The notes below the pieces were generated by a model. The model made no database searches, had not been told where the DNA came from, and worked only from the letters and a program-made list of their open reading frames with translations. The position numbers were made by a program, and so were the translations under genes. DNA of 27,992 nucleotides, from NCBI GenBank assembly GCA_009801015.1, contig VHZZ01001036.1, forward strand, positions 54,906-82,897. The letters run 5' to 3'. The DNA is from Silene noctiflora. Lineage: Eukaryota; Streptophyta; Magnoliopsida; Caryophyllales; Caryophyllaceae. Position 1 is the first letter of the stretch, and every line of letters starts with the position of its first letter. Below, piece by piece: positions 1 to 9,515 of this stretch.

Positions 1-1458
1 ATCCATTCCCGTTAATTTTATCAAACTCATATATATCTAAATAAATAAATATTTTTCTTAAATTGAATTGTAAGCTAATTTTTCATATTTTTTCCATTGT
101 TCCTACTGTTACTTTCAATACATTTGTTGTAGCTATTGTTACTTTCACTACTCTCGCCGTCATTATCGTTTCGTTTACTACTCTCACATTTAATGATGTT
201 AATTAATTTCATTATCAGTCGTTCTTACTATTACTTGCAAAACATAATATTTATCTATTTTAATAATTAACATATTTGACATCTAATTATATAGTATAAG
301 CTAAACCATTAAGAAAAATATTCTTTAAGGAGGGTATTTAAATTTTAATTTAATTTATAAACCATAAGTGAGACATGTTAATTTTAAGGAAATTCATCCT
401 ATTATTGTGTTCTCTAAATATAATTACTTTAATTTAATGTAATTCCCATAAATTTTGACATATTTATATTATAATTTAATCAAAAGTGAAACACTATATA
501 ATATTTACATTAAAGTCCCTTGATTGGGTCCATCGCACAGTGACATCGATTAAAAACTATATAGTATAATTAATTTGTATAGATTTCTTTAATTACATTG
601 AAGTCCTTTGGTTTCAGGAATATATATAGTATTGATTGATGATTGATTATGATCCACATTGCATATTTTGGAGATGATATTTATATTCATAATATTTTTT
701 CGAAAATATTCTCTTAAAAAATAACAAAATATTGTATTGGTGTGAATTAACGCTTTATGGAGTATTTTATGCAATCGCCACTTTTTAAAAATATATGTTT
801 TGAAATAAAAATGTTCCGTCAAAATTAGTAATCTCTTAATTATATTTCGTTATCAGTTAAATTTAACGTCAATTATTCAACAAGTGTACCATTGCCATAA
901 ATCTCAAGGCTACCATTGGCACATTTTTAAAAACAGAGGTACCATGGACAAAGTGACAAACAATAGGGGTATTACGAGAAATTTTCGTAATTTTTTTAGG
1001 ATTCCAGTTTCCGAACCGGTTTGGACCGGAAAGAACGAAATTATTGTTATTTAATTTTTTTTCTTTAAAATAATATTTTATTCCAGTCCAATCTGGTTCA
1101 ACGGACCGGAATTTAAAAACGTGGACATGTAAAGACAAATTCCGGTCCGATCCCGGACCAAAATTTTCGTAATCTGGTCCAGTTCCGATCCGCAACTTTG
1201 TCGATTACGGTCCGATTTTCGTGCGCAATTTTTGTCGATTCTAGTCCGATTTTGGACCGGTGGCCAACCCTACTTTCAAACATCTTCCTAATATAGAAAA
1301 GTAAATAAATGAATGAGATACCTATAAATAGAACACAAATTATTAAGAGAGATGGTCTTTCATTAATGTTAGTGATAGTGAGAGACCTCTCACATAAGAG
1401 GTCGATATCATTTTTATTTAATTTTATCATTTTTTTCTTATAGTTAGTTTTTAAGCCA
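1..1458. other. AT-rich intergenic DNA, no gene seen
   Basis: No open frame with recognisable protein similarity or exon structure is visible on either strand. The frames between 589 and 1472 are low-complexity or fall in repeat DNA. The one structured part is the GGTCCG/GGACCGG-rich piece at about 1000-1274, listed separately. Positions about 870-965 contain repeated GTACCAT/CTACCAT phrases that resemble the arms of the inverted-repeat element at 18491-18882. Confidence 0.6.
1000..1274. mobile_element. hAT-like element fragment rich in GGTCCGG motifs
   Basis: The segment carries many copies of GGACCGG/GGTCCGG-like words, and its right end, read on the minus strand, begins TAGGGTTGGCCACCGG. 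A TAGGG(A/T)TGGC-like terminus followed by GGTCCG words is typical of non-autonomous hAT elements. I found no matching left end and no 8-bp target duplication, so this is probably a truncated copy. Similar GGTCCG-rich DNA occurs at 25965-26095 and 26590-26731. Confidence 0.35.
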
Positions 1459-1717
1459 TGTTTGGTAAACATAGGGTTAATTTCAGTATAAACAGATTAT
1501 AAATGACTGATTTAATCAGAAGGTTTGACTGACATATTGCAATTAGCATAATTAATTTGAGTGATTGATAATTGGCAGATTACAATTAGTAGATTGTTAA
1601 TTTTCTTTGCAAAATGAAATATGCTAACCAATATGCTTGGATAAGCAACATATTGTAAAACAACATATTGACCTCAAATATGTCATTTCAAAATTTCAAT
1701 ATGTTGTTTACCAAACA
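1459..1717. repeat. TIR-bounded repeat unit A (TGTTTGGTAAACA ends)
   Basis: This 259-bp unit starts TGTTTGGTAAACA and ends with its exact reverse complement TGTTTACCAAACA, giving 13-bp perfect terminal inverted repeats. It is closely followed by a homologous unit (1727-1997): both share phrases such as TCAGAAGGTTTGACT, CATAATTAATTTGAGTG and AATATGCT in the same order. It has no coding capacity. The layout fits a MITE family copied in tandem; superfamily unknown. Confidence 0.6.
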
Positions 1718-1726
1718 CTAAGCACC

Positions 1727-1997
1727 TATTTGGTAAACAGCGGATTGATTGCAGCATAAACAGATTGCAAAAGCAAATTATAGATGGCATAATTTATCAG
1801 AAGGTTTGACTAGTATATTACAATAGCATAATTAATTTGAGTGTTTGGTAATTGGCTAGATTAGGATTATTAGATTGTTAGTTTTCTTTGTAAAATGAAG
1901 TAAACTTTTCTATGTTACAATATGCTAATGAATATGCTGGGGTAAGCAGCATATTGTCAAACAACATATCTACCTCGAATATGTTATTTACCGAACA
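1727..1997. repeat. TIR-bounded repeat unit B (homologue of unit A)
   Basis: This 271-bp unit is homologous along its length to 1459-1717. Its ends are TATTTGGTAAACA and TATTTACCGAACA, imperfect versions of the unit A termini. It directly precedes the Helitron at 2004. Confidence 0.6.
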
Positions 1998-2003
1998 CTA
2001 AAA

Positions 2004-3036
2004 TCCCCTATCTACTAAAAGAATAGGCGATTTCTATCATTTTCCCGCCAAAAAGCATATTCTCAAAAAGGAAACTAATAATGATAATTATGTTCATTCA
2101 CTAAATAAGGAAGCTAACCATTATTATTTAACTCATCCATTATATTTTTATTAAAATTAATCTTTTCAGCTATTATTTCCACTAAACTCTAAACCATAAT
2201 ATTTTAATTAAAAATAAAATAAAATTGATATAAAATTATAAATTGCTAAAATAAAATAGATATAAAATTATAAATTGATATCAATATTATAGGTAATTTT
2301 ATAAAAATATTAAAGTTTAAGTATCGTGCATATAATGCACAGGGTCTAAACTAGAGTTGGCAATCCGTGCCTCAGGTCGGCGGGCGGCACAACGCGACAC
2401 GATTCACGACACGGCACAGCCCGGTGATAATTTCGAGGAATCAAGGGCACGACACGACCGTGCTTGTTATGGGCTCCGACGCGAAAATCCCCAAAATTCC
2501 GTGCCCAGGCACGAGTAATTGCACGATAATGGCTGCAAGTCTCTGGAACTAGTCGTTTATTGTTGTTGTTTATGTCCGTTGGAGTTTGGACTGTTGGAGC
2601 AAGCTACTAAGCTAGCCGTTAATGGCCGTTAAAGTGGATTTTATTTATTTATTTATTTATTTTAATAATTTCAAAACTCTATAAATACTTCCTTAATTCA
2701 ATCCATTTCTTCACAATTAATCAATATTCATCATTTATTAAACAAAAAGTACCAAAAATATATCAATTAGAAAACAAGTTAAAAAAAAAAATTCAAAACA
2801 CATGGGTCGGCCCACATGTAAGGCACAAAAGGCCCATTGGCTAGGCACGACCCGAGCACGAAAATGGGCGTGCCTTGAGCGGGCTGCGTCAGGGGTTGGA
2901 GTCGGTGGGTCTGACACGACATGGCCCAAGAAGCCCAATATCTGTGACTGGACAGGGCCAAATTTAGGGGAAAGCACGATGGGCCGGCACGCGGGCCGAC
3001 CCAACACGTCCCGTTGCCAACTCTAGTCTAAACTAG
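2004..3036 (+). mobile_element. Non-autonomous Helitron, interrupted by a hAT-type element
   Basis: The 5' end is TCCCCTATCTACTAAAAG with A just before it. The 3' end is CTAG with T just after it, the A|T insertion rule of Helitrons. Before the terminus lies the stem GTGCATATAATGCAC (about 2327-2341), then AGGGTCTAAACTAG once the later insertion is removed. Without the 674-bp hAT-type insert and one 8-bp duplication, the element is about 351 bp and has no Rep/helicase frame. The flanks joined without it read CTAAAA|TTAGCACATTAATTGG, nearly identical to the uninterrupted repeat at 3099-3120 (CTAAAATTAGCATATTAATTGG). That is an empty-site paralogue only 60 bp away. A second Helitron with nearly the same first 18 bases is at 26267-26548. 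Confidence 0.82.
2352..3025. mobile_element. Non-autonomous hAT-type element inside the Helitron tail
   Basis: The termini are TAGAGTTGGCAA (2352-2363) and the exact inverse TTGCCAACTCTA (3014-3025). Both sides carry a perfect 8-bp target-site duplication, GTCTAAAC (2344-2351 and 3026-3033). A TAGNGTTGGCAA terminus with an 8-bp duplication is the hAT signature. The subterminal parts are GC-rich with many GGCACG/CGTGCC/GGGCCG words; the middle (about 2640-2780) is AT-rich with an (ATTT)n run and a TATA-like CTCTATAAATA. No transposase frame exists; short frames here are GC-skew shadows. It interrupts the Helitron 11 bases before its 3' end, so it is younger than the Helitron. Confidence 0.88.
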
Positions 3037-3185
3037 TTAGCACATTAATTGGTCAAACATGCTAAGAATTCGCCAATATGCTGTTTACCAAACATGACCT
3101 AAAATTAGCATATTAATTGGTCAAACATGCTAAAACCGTTGAATATGCTAAAATCGGCCAATATGCCGTTTACCGAACACTCCTT
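3037..3185. repeat. Partial copies of the TTTACCRAACA-ended repeat family
   Basis: Two tandem pieces share TTAGCAYATTAATTGGTCAAACATGCTAA (interrupted here by nothing) and end in GCTGTTTACCAAACA (about 3081-3095) and GCCGTTTACCGAACA (about 3154-3168). These ends match those of units A and B at 1459-1997. The second piece provides the uninterrupted version of the Helitron insertion site. Confidence 0.55.
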
Positions 3186-3649
3186 AGTGTATTTATTGGT
3201 TGTTTCTGATTAATGTAGTGAGAGACGATCTCTCAGAAGATATGCTATATATAGAATAAGTAAAAATTTAGATAATGCAATTTGACTCCGAAATATACCC
3301 AATTGAATATCCTAATTTGACCTTCAACCAAATAGACCTAACCTCACTGATCAACAACTCGAATAATGTATCGATATTGAACATTATCCCTAGATAACTT
3401 GATAACAATACATCTATAAATAACACGATCCTATGTCCCGACTCTCGACACAAAACGACCGACCCACAACCAGCTTGATTGACCCGTTTAACAGGTCTAC
3501 ATATCAAGGTAAAAAAAAACTTCGTATAATACTACAAGCATGTCTTGTTTTAGACGGTTATAAAAATAGATCCAAATATTACCGTGGATAAAACTTTTGG
3601 TATTTCCTAAACAACTCATCATATAATTTAATATGGGTGTTTATTTTCG
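3186..3649. other. Intergenic DNA, nothing recognised
   Basis: No exon-like frame, inverted repeat or tandem repeat stands out. A short GAGAGACGATCTCTC palindrome near 3220-3234 resembles words in other Caryophyllales-type repeats, but on its own it is not diagnostic. Confidence 0.5.
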
Positions 3650-4362
3650 TAGTACGCATTTTACTCAATGTAGTACATATTTGACCAAATTACCCTTCTC
3701 GTTTCCACTCCAAAAAAAGTTGTACTACGAAAAAAGGGAAAAGTAGAATGCAAGGAGGCTCTACTGCACATTCACCACCACACCCTCCCCTATGCCGTCC
3801 TTAACATCCCTCCGGAAACCGCCTCGTTGTCCACCAGGGACTCAAAAACAGGCGACCACACTCGACTCCTTCCACACAACCGAACCTCGCGCCTTTCTTC
3901 CAACCACCGCTTTCACCACCCATGACGCCCAGTTCCGCACCTCCACACTAACACACCACGTCCCCTCCGACCGCATCGTCACCAGACTCACCGTCTCACA
4001 CCCTTGCCCGGATTTCGGTCGCTCATCTGCCTCCCTTCCTTCTATCGACGACAATCGACACCGTCCCTAACCATCAACAAACCAAACCCTAGGAATCAAT
4101 AATCCCCAATCTGTGATAGAAAGAAACGAAAAACAACATAAATTGAAAGACATCATTTATTTCATGATCAATTTGTAATTAACAAATCAAATATTGTTCA
4201 ACAATTGAATTAGAATTACACTTGAGAATTACGTAGATTTGAGAGCAATTTTGTTGGGAGATTAGTTTTATTGTTTCTTGCTTTGTTTTAGCAAGGGCAG
4301 GCTAATGGAAATAATTGTACAAAATGTACTGAAATGAGTAAAAAACGTACTACAAAAATAAA
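3650..4362. mobile_element. TIR-flanked element with a GC-rich interior (possible Pack-type element)
   Basis: The left arm begins TTTATTTTCGTAGTACG (3650) and the right arm, read inverted, begins TTTATTTTTGTAGTACG (ending 4362). The arms stay similar for about 45 bases (TTTACTCA / AGTACAT words in the same order). Between them, about 3765-4090 is strikingly C-rich and unlike the AT-rich surroundings. It contains a 92-codon open frame (3792-4070, +) rich in Pro, Thr, Ser and Arg, with no domain I recognise, and an overlapping 70-codon frame on the other strand. A captured gene fragment in a non-autonomous DNA transposon would explain this. I could not find a target-site duplication, so the superfamily is open. 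The right end lies about 250 bp from the ATAD3 start codon. Confidence 0.5.
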
Positions 4363-4447
4363 TTACTATTAATATTTACTTGTCTTATCTCAAGGCTTAA
4401 GATGGAAAACTCCACCTCAAACAAAAACTTGTGTAATACTCCAGTCC

Positions 4448-4509
4448 AGCCCATTACACACTTAAGCCCATAATAATAAAAAAGACCCAAAATATCAGCG
4501 AAAACCCTA
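4448..4509 (+). promoter_or_regulatory. ATAD3 promoter motifs: two site II elements and a telo-box
   Basis: AGCCCA occurs at 4448-4453 and 4465-4470; the inverse, TGGGCT, is the plant site II core (TGGGCY). AAACCCTA, the telo-box word, is at 4502-4509. This combination is known in promoters of growth-related and mitochondrial-protein genes. The cluster sits 100-160 bp before the ATG at 4610, followed by a pyrimidine-rich leader typical of plant 5' UTRs. Function is inferred from motif and position only. Confidence 0.5.
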
Positions 4510-4609
4510 CAAAAACCCTTAAACAAAATCGTTCTCTCCACTCTTTTCCTCTCTCCAGTTTCTTCTTCTCCAAACCATTACCTAAACCTCAAAATAATTA
4601 AATAAATCA

Positions 4610-7600
4610 ATGGCGGGGCTACTCGCAGCCGTAGCGGCGGCGATAATGGGTGCTCCTCTCAATGTCGCTTACGCCGATTCACCGTCAACAACACCACAGC
4701 CACCACCAAAACCGCCGAACGATGAACCGCCACCGAAACCGCGTAACGACCATCCTCGTACCACTTCTGCTGGTTTCGACCCCGAGGCGTTAGAGCGAGG
4801 TGTCAAGGCTTTGCGTAATATCGAAAAATCCCCTAATCCTAAAAAAGTAGGTTGTTTTCCATTTTATTCATTTCTCCGTTTCAATCATTTGTTTACCTTT
4901 GATTAACTCATAATGCGCTTTTTAAATTGTAGGTATTTGAAGTAATTAAGGAGCAGGAAAAAACACGGCAGATGGAACAGACTGCTAAGGTTCAGGAGTA
5001 CAAGCAAATGCAAGCTCAATTTGAGATGGTAAAGTTTCTTTTTTCTTTTTCGCTTTTCTAGGCAGTTATTGAATTAAGGGGACTAACTGGAGCTGTCGCA
5101 ACCTACGCAATGACAACAAGTTTAATTGATGAACTGCTAAGGTTCAGGAATTTTAAGTTTCTTTCTTTCAATATTCTAGGTCGTTTGCGGAATTAGGGGA
5201 CTGGCTGGAGCTGTCGCAACCTAATCAATACAAAAGTTGAAATTTTAGTTACAATTTTTGATTTTTTTGCTAGTGTACGTTCATTTATTGATCATTGATA
5301 ATTCGCTTCGCTCAATTTTAACTCTCTAACTTCAAATACTGGTCCCTCCACTGATGCTAGACAGTTTTATTCGTTGTTTATTACCCCTCCCATTATTTGG
5401 AATTGCTCCGTTTACTTTTGGCAAGACAATATCTCTCGGATAAAAGTGTGTGCATTGGCTATATTAGAGCATGAACAGTATAAATTCCTTCGTTTAACAA
5501 ATATTAAGGAAGGTAGATAGGCCCAAAATAGAAATGGAGCAATTTTTAAGAATAGATCGGAAATAGAAATGGGGGCAATTCCTAAGAAGTAGAGGGAATA
5601 GAAATGTAGAATATTGATTTATTTGACAATGCGCTTTATAATGTACGCAGGAAAAGCAAAAAGTAATGTATGAAGAGCAGAAGAAGTTAAATCAGCAACA
5701 GGCGCAAGTGAAATCTCAGATGGCGCGATACCAAGATGAGTTGGACAGGAAAAAGATGGCAACAGAGCATGAGTACCAACGAACGAGGAATCAGGAGCTT
5801 GTTAGGATGCAAGAGGAGTCAGCTGTCAGACAGGAGACAGCTAGGCGAGCAACGGAAGAGCAGATACAAGCACAGCGTCGTCAGACTGAAAGAGAGAAGG
5901 CTGAAATGGAGCGTGAAACTATTAAAGTTAAAGCTATGGCTGAAGCTGAGGGAAGGGCCCTTGAAGCTAAGTTGGCTGAAGATGTGAATAGACGTATGCT
6001 TGTCGAACGTGCTAACGCTGAGAGGGAGAAATGGGTTTCTGCAATCAACACCACTTTCGAGCATATTGGAGGTTTCATACTCATACTCTTGATTGTAAAT
6101 TAACTTCATAGGCTGTTTGGCCATGATGCTTAGCCTACATTGTGTAACTTGATGTAGGGGGTTTGCGAACTATATTGACTGATCAAAATAAGCTTATTGT
6201 TGCTGTTGGTGGAGTCACTGCTGTTGCTGCCGGCATATATACGACAAGGTATGTTGCAAGCTATAACCGTACTGTTATCTAGCCATATTGTTCTCTGGGT
6301 GTTCAGCCATCTTTTATTAAGTCCCCTAGTTTTCATAGGCTAGTAAGGCCTATGGAGGAGCAAGTTTGTTCAGATCATGGGCATTGCATTGTCTGGGGTG
6401 TACTATTTGCCATATGCATTAGTCATCAGCTATATAATGACATTTGTCACTGTTGAGCTATCTGCTTGCTATCGGACCTTCTGTATATCATGGTTGATAC
6501 TGCTTGGCGCTAGCCTCCCGTTTAAGAAACTAAGCATCTTTTTCTCCCGATGTTTCACGAACCAACAGTGAAATGCATAAAACAATGGTTGATATAATTA
6601 ATCTTAGTGTTTGTCATAGTCAAAACTCAAAAAGCATTCAATTGTTGACTCTCTTTGTGCAGAGAAGGGGCTAAAGTAGTGTGGAGCTATGTGGATAGGA
6701 TACTTGGACAACCATCATTGATCAGGGAATCCTCAAGAGGGAAATATCCTTGGTCTGGGGCTTTTTCTCGTACCATGAGCACACTACGTAACTCAAATGG
6801 AAAAGATCTTTCCAAAAATGGTTTTGGAGATGTTATTTTACATCCTAATTTACAGAAGCGGATACAGCAGTTAGCTTCTGCAACTGCAAATACAAAGGCT
6901 CATCAAGCACCATTCCGTAACATGCTTTTCTATGGTCCTCCTGGAACAGGAAAAACAATGGCTGCTAGAGAGCTTGCTCGTAAATCCGTATGACATCTTA
7001 CCTTGCTGATTTCTTCTCACTTCTTATTTCCTTGCTTTTTTCAATAGTTCTCCATTTTCTGATTTCTGTTGGCGTAACCTTATGGTGGAAGAGACTGTAA
7101 AGCAATAAAGGAATAGACTTGAAAAGGGTTTGCTCCTCTATGTATGACTACATTATTTCTTAATGTCTATCCTTATAGAAATACTTCTATCTTATGAAAT
7201 GGATAAACTGGATGTTTAGTCTTGGGCTCTTGGCTCCTATACATAGGTCTATGCTTCGTTTTGCACCATAGCTTGTTTGGCAGCTTGATATGACTTGTCT
7301 GTTGGCATCCCAATTTGTATAAGTATAATAATGTACTAATGTGGAACTAGTTCGAAAATATATTTGAAAGTGAATTTATAACGTGGTTTGGGCTTGCACT
7401 TCTGTGTTGGATGATATTTTCCCTATTCCATGTATGAACTCCTGACATTTTCTAAAGTTTCAAGCTGATTAATGTGTAACCATGTGTTGCTAGGGTTTGG
7501 ATTATGCACTGATGACTGGTGGAGATGTTGCTCCTCTTGGTGCACAAGCCGTTACCAAGATACACCAGTTGTTTGATTGGGGAAAGAAGTCCAATAGGGG

Positions 7601-8749
7601 TTTGTTATTATTTATTGATGAAGCCGATGCCTTCCTTTGCGAGTAAGTTACTTTTAGCATCCTTACCTGATCCAGTTTTTCCTAAACCATTACATAGTCT
7701 ATTGGGTACTGTTTTGCTTCATTTTCTCTGCTTTATTCCTCAGTTAATATCTGTATCATTGTTTCTGATAGTGCCCTTCACACATAATACGGTGTAATGA
7801 ACCATCCTGGCTTTTGCCGAGCCTTCGGACTGAGTTTTTGACTCAAACTCGGACTGGCCGAGGTCCCAAGCAGAGCCTGAGCTTGCGTAATCTAAGCTCG
7901 GGCTCATTCCAAACTTGTTAGCAGCACAGACCTAAAATTGCAACAAAGAAAGGGTGAACAGAAACATGAAATACCATTCCCATAGTGTTCGAGTTTGGTT
8001 TGTCGTGTTTAAGTACCTACATACTCCGATTCCATGACTGAAAAGGTGCATAAATTTTGAAGGTCGTGGACACCTGTCTATCGTAATTCCCAAGTTAGTA
8101 GAAGGCATTTATAAAATCCCATAGAGATTTTGTTGTCACTGCTCATCTGAGATAGTCTTAGAGTATAAACCATTCTTCTGTTTATGTCTTCCTCTTCTCT
8201 AGCAGGGCTGAAAAATTATATATATCATTTGATTTTGACAGGCGAAATAAAACGTACATGAGTGAAGCTCAAAGAAGTGCTTTGAATGCACTGCTATTCA
8301 GGACAGGAGACCAGTCCAAGGACATAGTACTCGCACTTGCAACTAACCGACCAGGAGATCTGGATTCAGCAGTGTCTGACCGTATTGATGAAGTCCTTGA
8401 ATTCCCATTGCCAGGGGAAGATGAAAGGTTTAAGCTGTTGAGACTTTATCTTGACAAGTATATTGCCAAAGCTGGGTCGGAGAAACCAGGAGGGCTGTTT
8501 TCACGATTTTTTCAAAAGGAGCAGCAGAAAATAGAAATTAAAGGATTGACAGAGGACATCCTACGTGAAGCTGCTGCTAAAACGGAGGGATTTTCTGGAA
8601 GAGAGATTGCCAAGTTAATGGCTAGCGTCCAGGCTGCTGTCTATGGTAGTGAAAGCTGCGTCCTTGATCCTCAGGTATTCCGTGAGGTTGTAGATTACAA
8701 GGTTGCAGAGCACCAACAGAGAAGGAAGTTGGCAGGCACTCAAGCATGA
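4610..8749 (+). CDS. ATAD3: ATAD3-type mitochondrial AAA+ ATPase
   Basis: Exons: 4610-4846, 4933-5028, 5651-6071, 6158-6248, 6663-6987, 7494-7642, 8242-8749; total 1827 nt, 608 aa, all GT-AG. ATAD3 proteins are inner-membrane ATPases linked to mitochondrial nucleoids and membrane organisation. Residues 1-25 are hydrophobic, then a Pro-rich stretch follows (about 25-50). Residues about 80-245 form a long Glu/Lys/Gln-rich coiled coil. A single membrane segment lies at about 263-280 ([16 protein letters not shown]). The AAA module has Walker A GPPGTGKT (373-380), Walker [10 protein letters not shown] (427-435), sensor-1 ATNRP (473-477) and the arginine-finger region SDRID (485-489). All catalytic motifs are intact and the length is normal for plant homologues. 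The ATG is the first in the transcript-like leader and gives the expected N-terminus. Intron 2 holds a partial copy of exon 2 sequence. It is convergent with the next gene. Confidence 0.95.
4978..5228 (+). repeat. Tandem duplication of exon 2/intron 2 sequence in the ATAD3 gene
   Basis: Exon 2 sequence ACTGCTAAGGTTCAGGA (4981-4997), the following intron words AAGTTTCTTT and TTCTAGG, and GGGGACTAACTGGAGCTGTCGCAACCTA recur in the same order at about 5130-5224, there with GGCTGG in place of AACTGG. The second copy lacks most of the exon body, including its donor, so it is a dead exon shadow inside intron 2. Confidence 0.7.
5526..5612 (+). repeat. Short degenerate tandem repeat in ATAD3 intron 2
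   Basis: The phrase AAATAGAAATGGRGCAATTYYTAAGAA is repeated about every 36-37 bases, with two full copies and a partial third starting AATAGAAATGTAG. It lies just upstream of the exon 3 acceptor at 5650. No coding role is expected. Confidence 0.5.
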
Positions 8750-9515
8750 AGAGATGACCACTCCTTAATCATAGGCGGGGTTAGGACTGCTGACTGACTA
8801 TGGTTTAAGGTCTTATTCTTTTTCACTCGGTTTTTTGGTCAATCAGACAGTACACTGATTTTTAGCACCATTTTTAGAGGCTTGAATACAAGTTAGGATC
8901 TTACGTCTTAGTGCTTTTCTGTTCATTGTATGAGTTTTGGCGCATTTGAGGTCATGTTTTAGGCATGAGATAATACAACAATAGCTCAACTACATTGTTC
9001 CTAACACCGTGTACAATAAAATTTTGTGCAACATTGTTTTGTTAGATCAGACATCTGGAAGTTTTACACAAGTGAAAATACTATAAAGAAGAGGATAACA
9101 GTGTATGATCTGTAAGTGCAGTGCATCTGGAGACACGGTCAAAATGCCAAATTTCGATTCAATTGATAAAAGGATCAGCATAAGCAAATTGGACAAGGCA
9201 AAGTATCAAAAATGCAAAATGGATCTTCATTGATGTTAACTTTTACATATATCATAGGAATGCTCACGATACGCCAGAAAAGCTTTTCACGCTCAATGTA
9301 GATCACTAAATTCACTGCTACATAAATTAAAACAGGCCTTGCAATCTATGTTTTTGGTTACAAAATATTCTCCTGGTCTTAAAGCTTACATGGAAACAAC
9401 ACACTTTTGCAACCACTTTCTATCTAAACGAGTCCGTAATGACAAAACGCAATTGACCAGTCCAAAAAGATGCCTTTGCCCAATCTGCAATGAGGTGTGC
9501 ACCAACCTTGCACAT
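8750..9515. other. Convergent 3' intergenic region
   Basis: This 766-bp spacer separates the stop codons of two genes transcribed toward each other. It contains a candidate ATAD3 polyadenylation signal AATAAA at 9015-9020, 266 bases after the ATAD3 stop. The open frame starting at 9339 is not a gene: its end overlaps the antisense of the neighbouring final exon. I see no repeat or RNA gene. Confidence 0.5.

Noticed and set aside
2367..3026. Short open frames in the GC-rich part of the hAT-type element
   Set aside because: They lie in subterminal repeat sequence on both strands at once and resemble no protein family.
3792..4070. A stand-alone 92-residue proline-rich gene
   Set aside because: No family resemblance, an equally open frame on the opposite strand, and it sits inside a TIR-bounded element; kept only as a possible captured fragment.
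7798..7930. hAT-like fragment in ATAD3 intron 6 (CGAGCC/GGGCTC words)
   Set aside because: Words are suggestive, but no termini or target duplication could be found.
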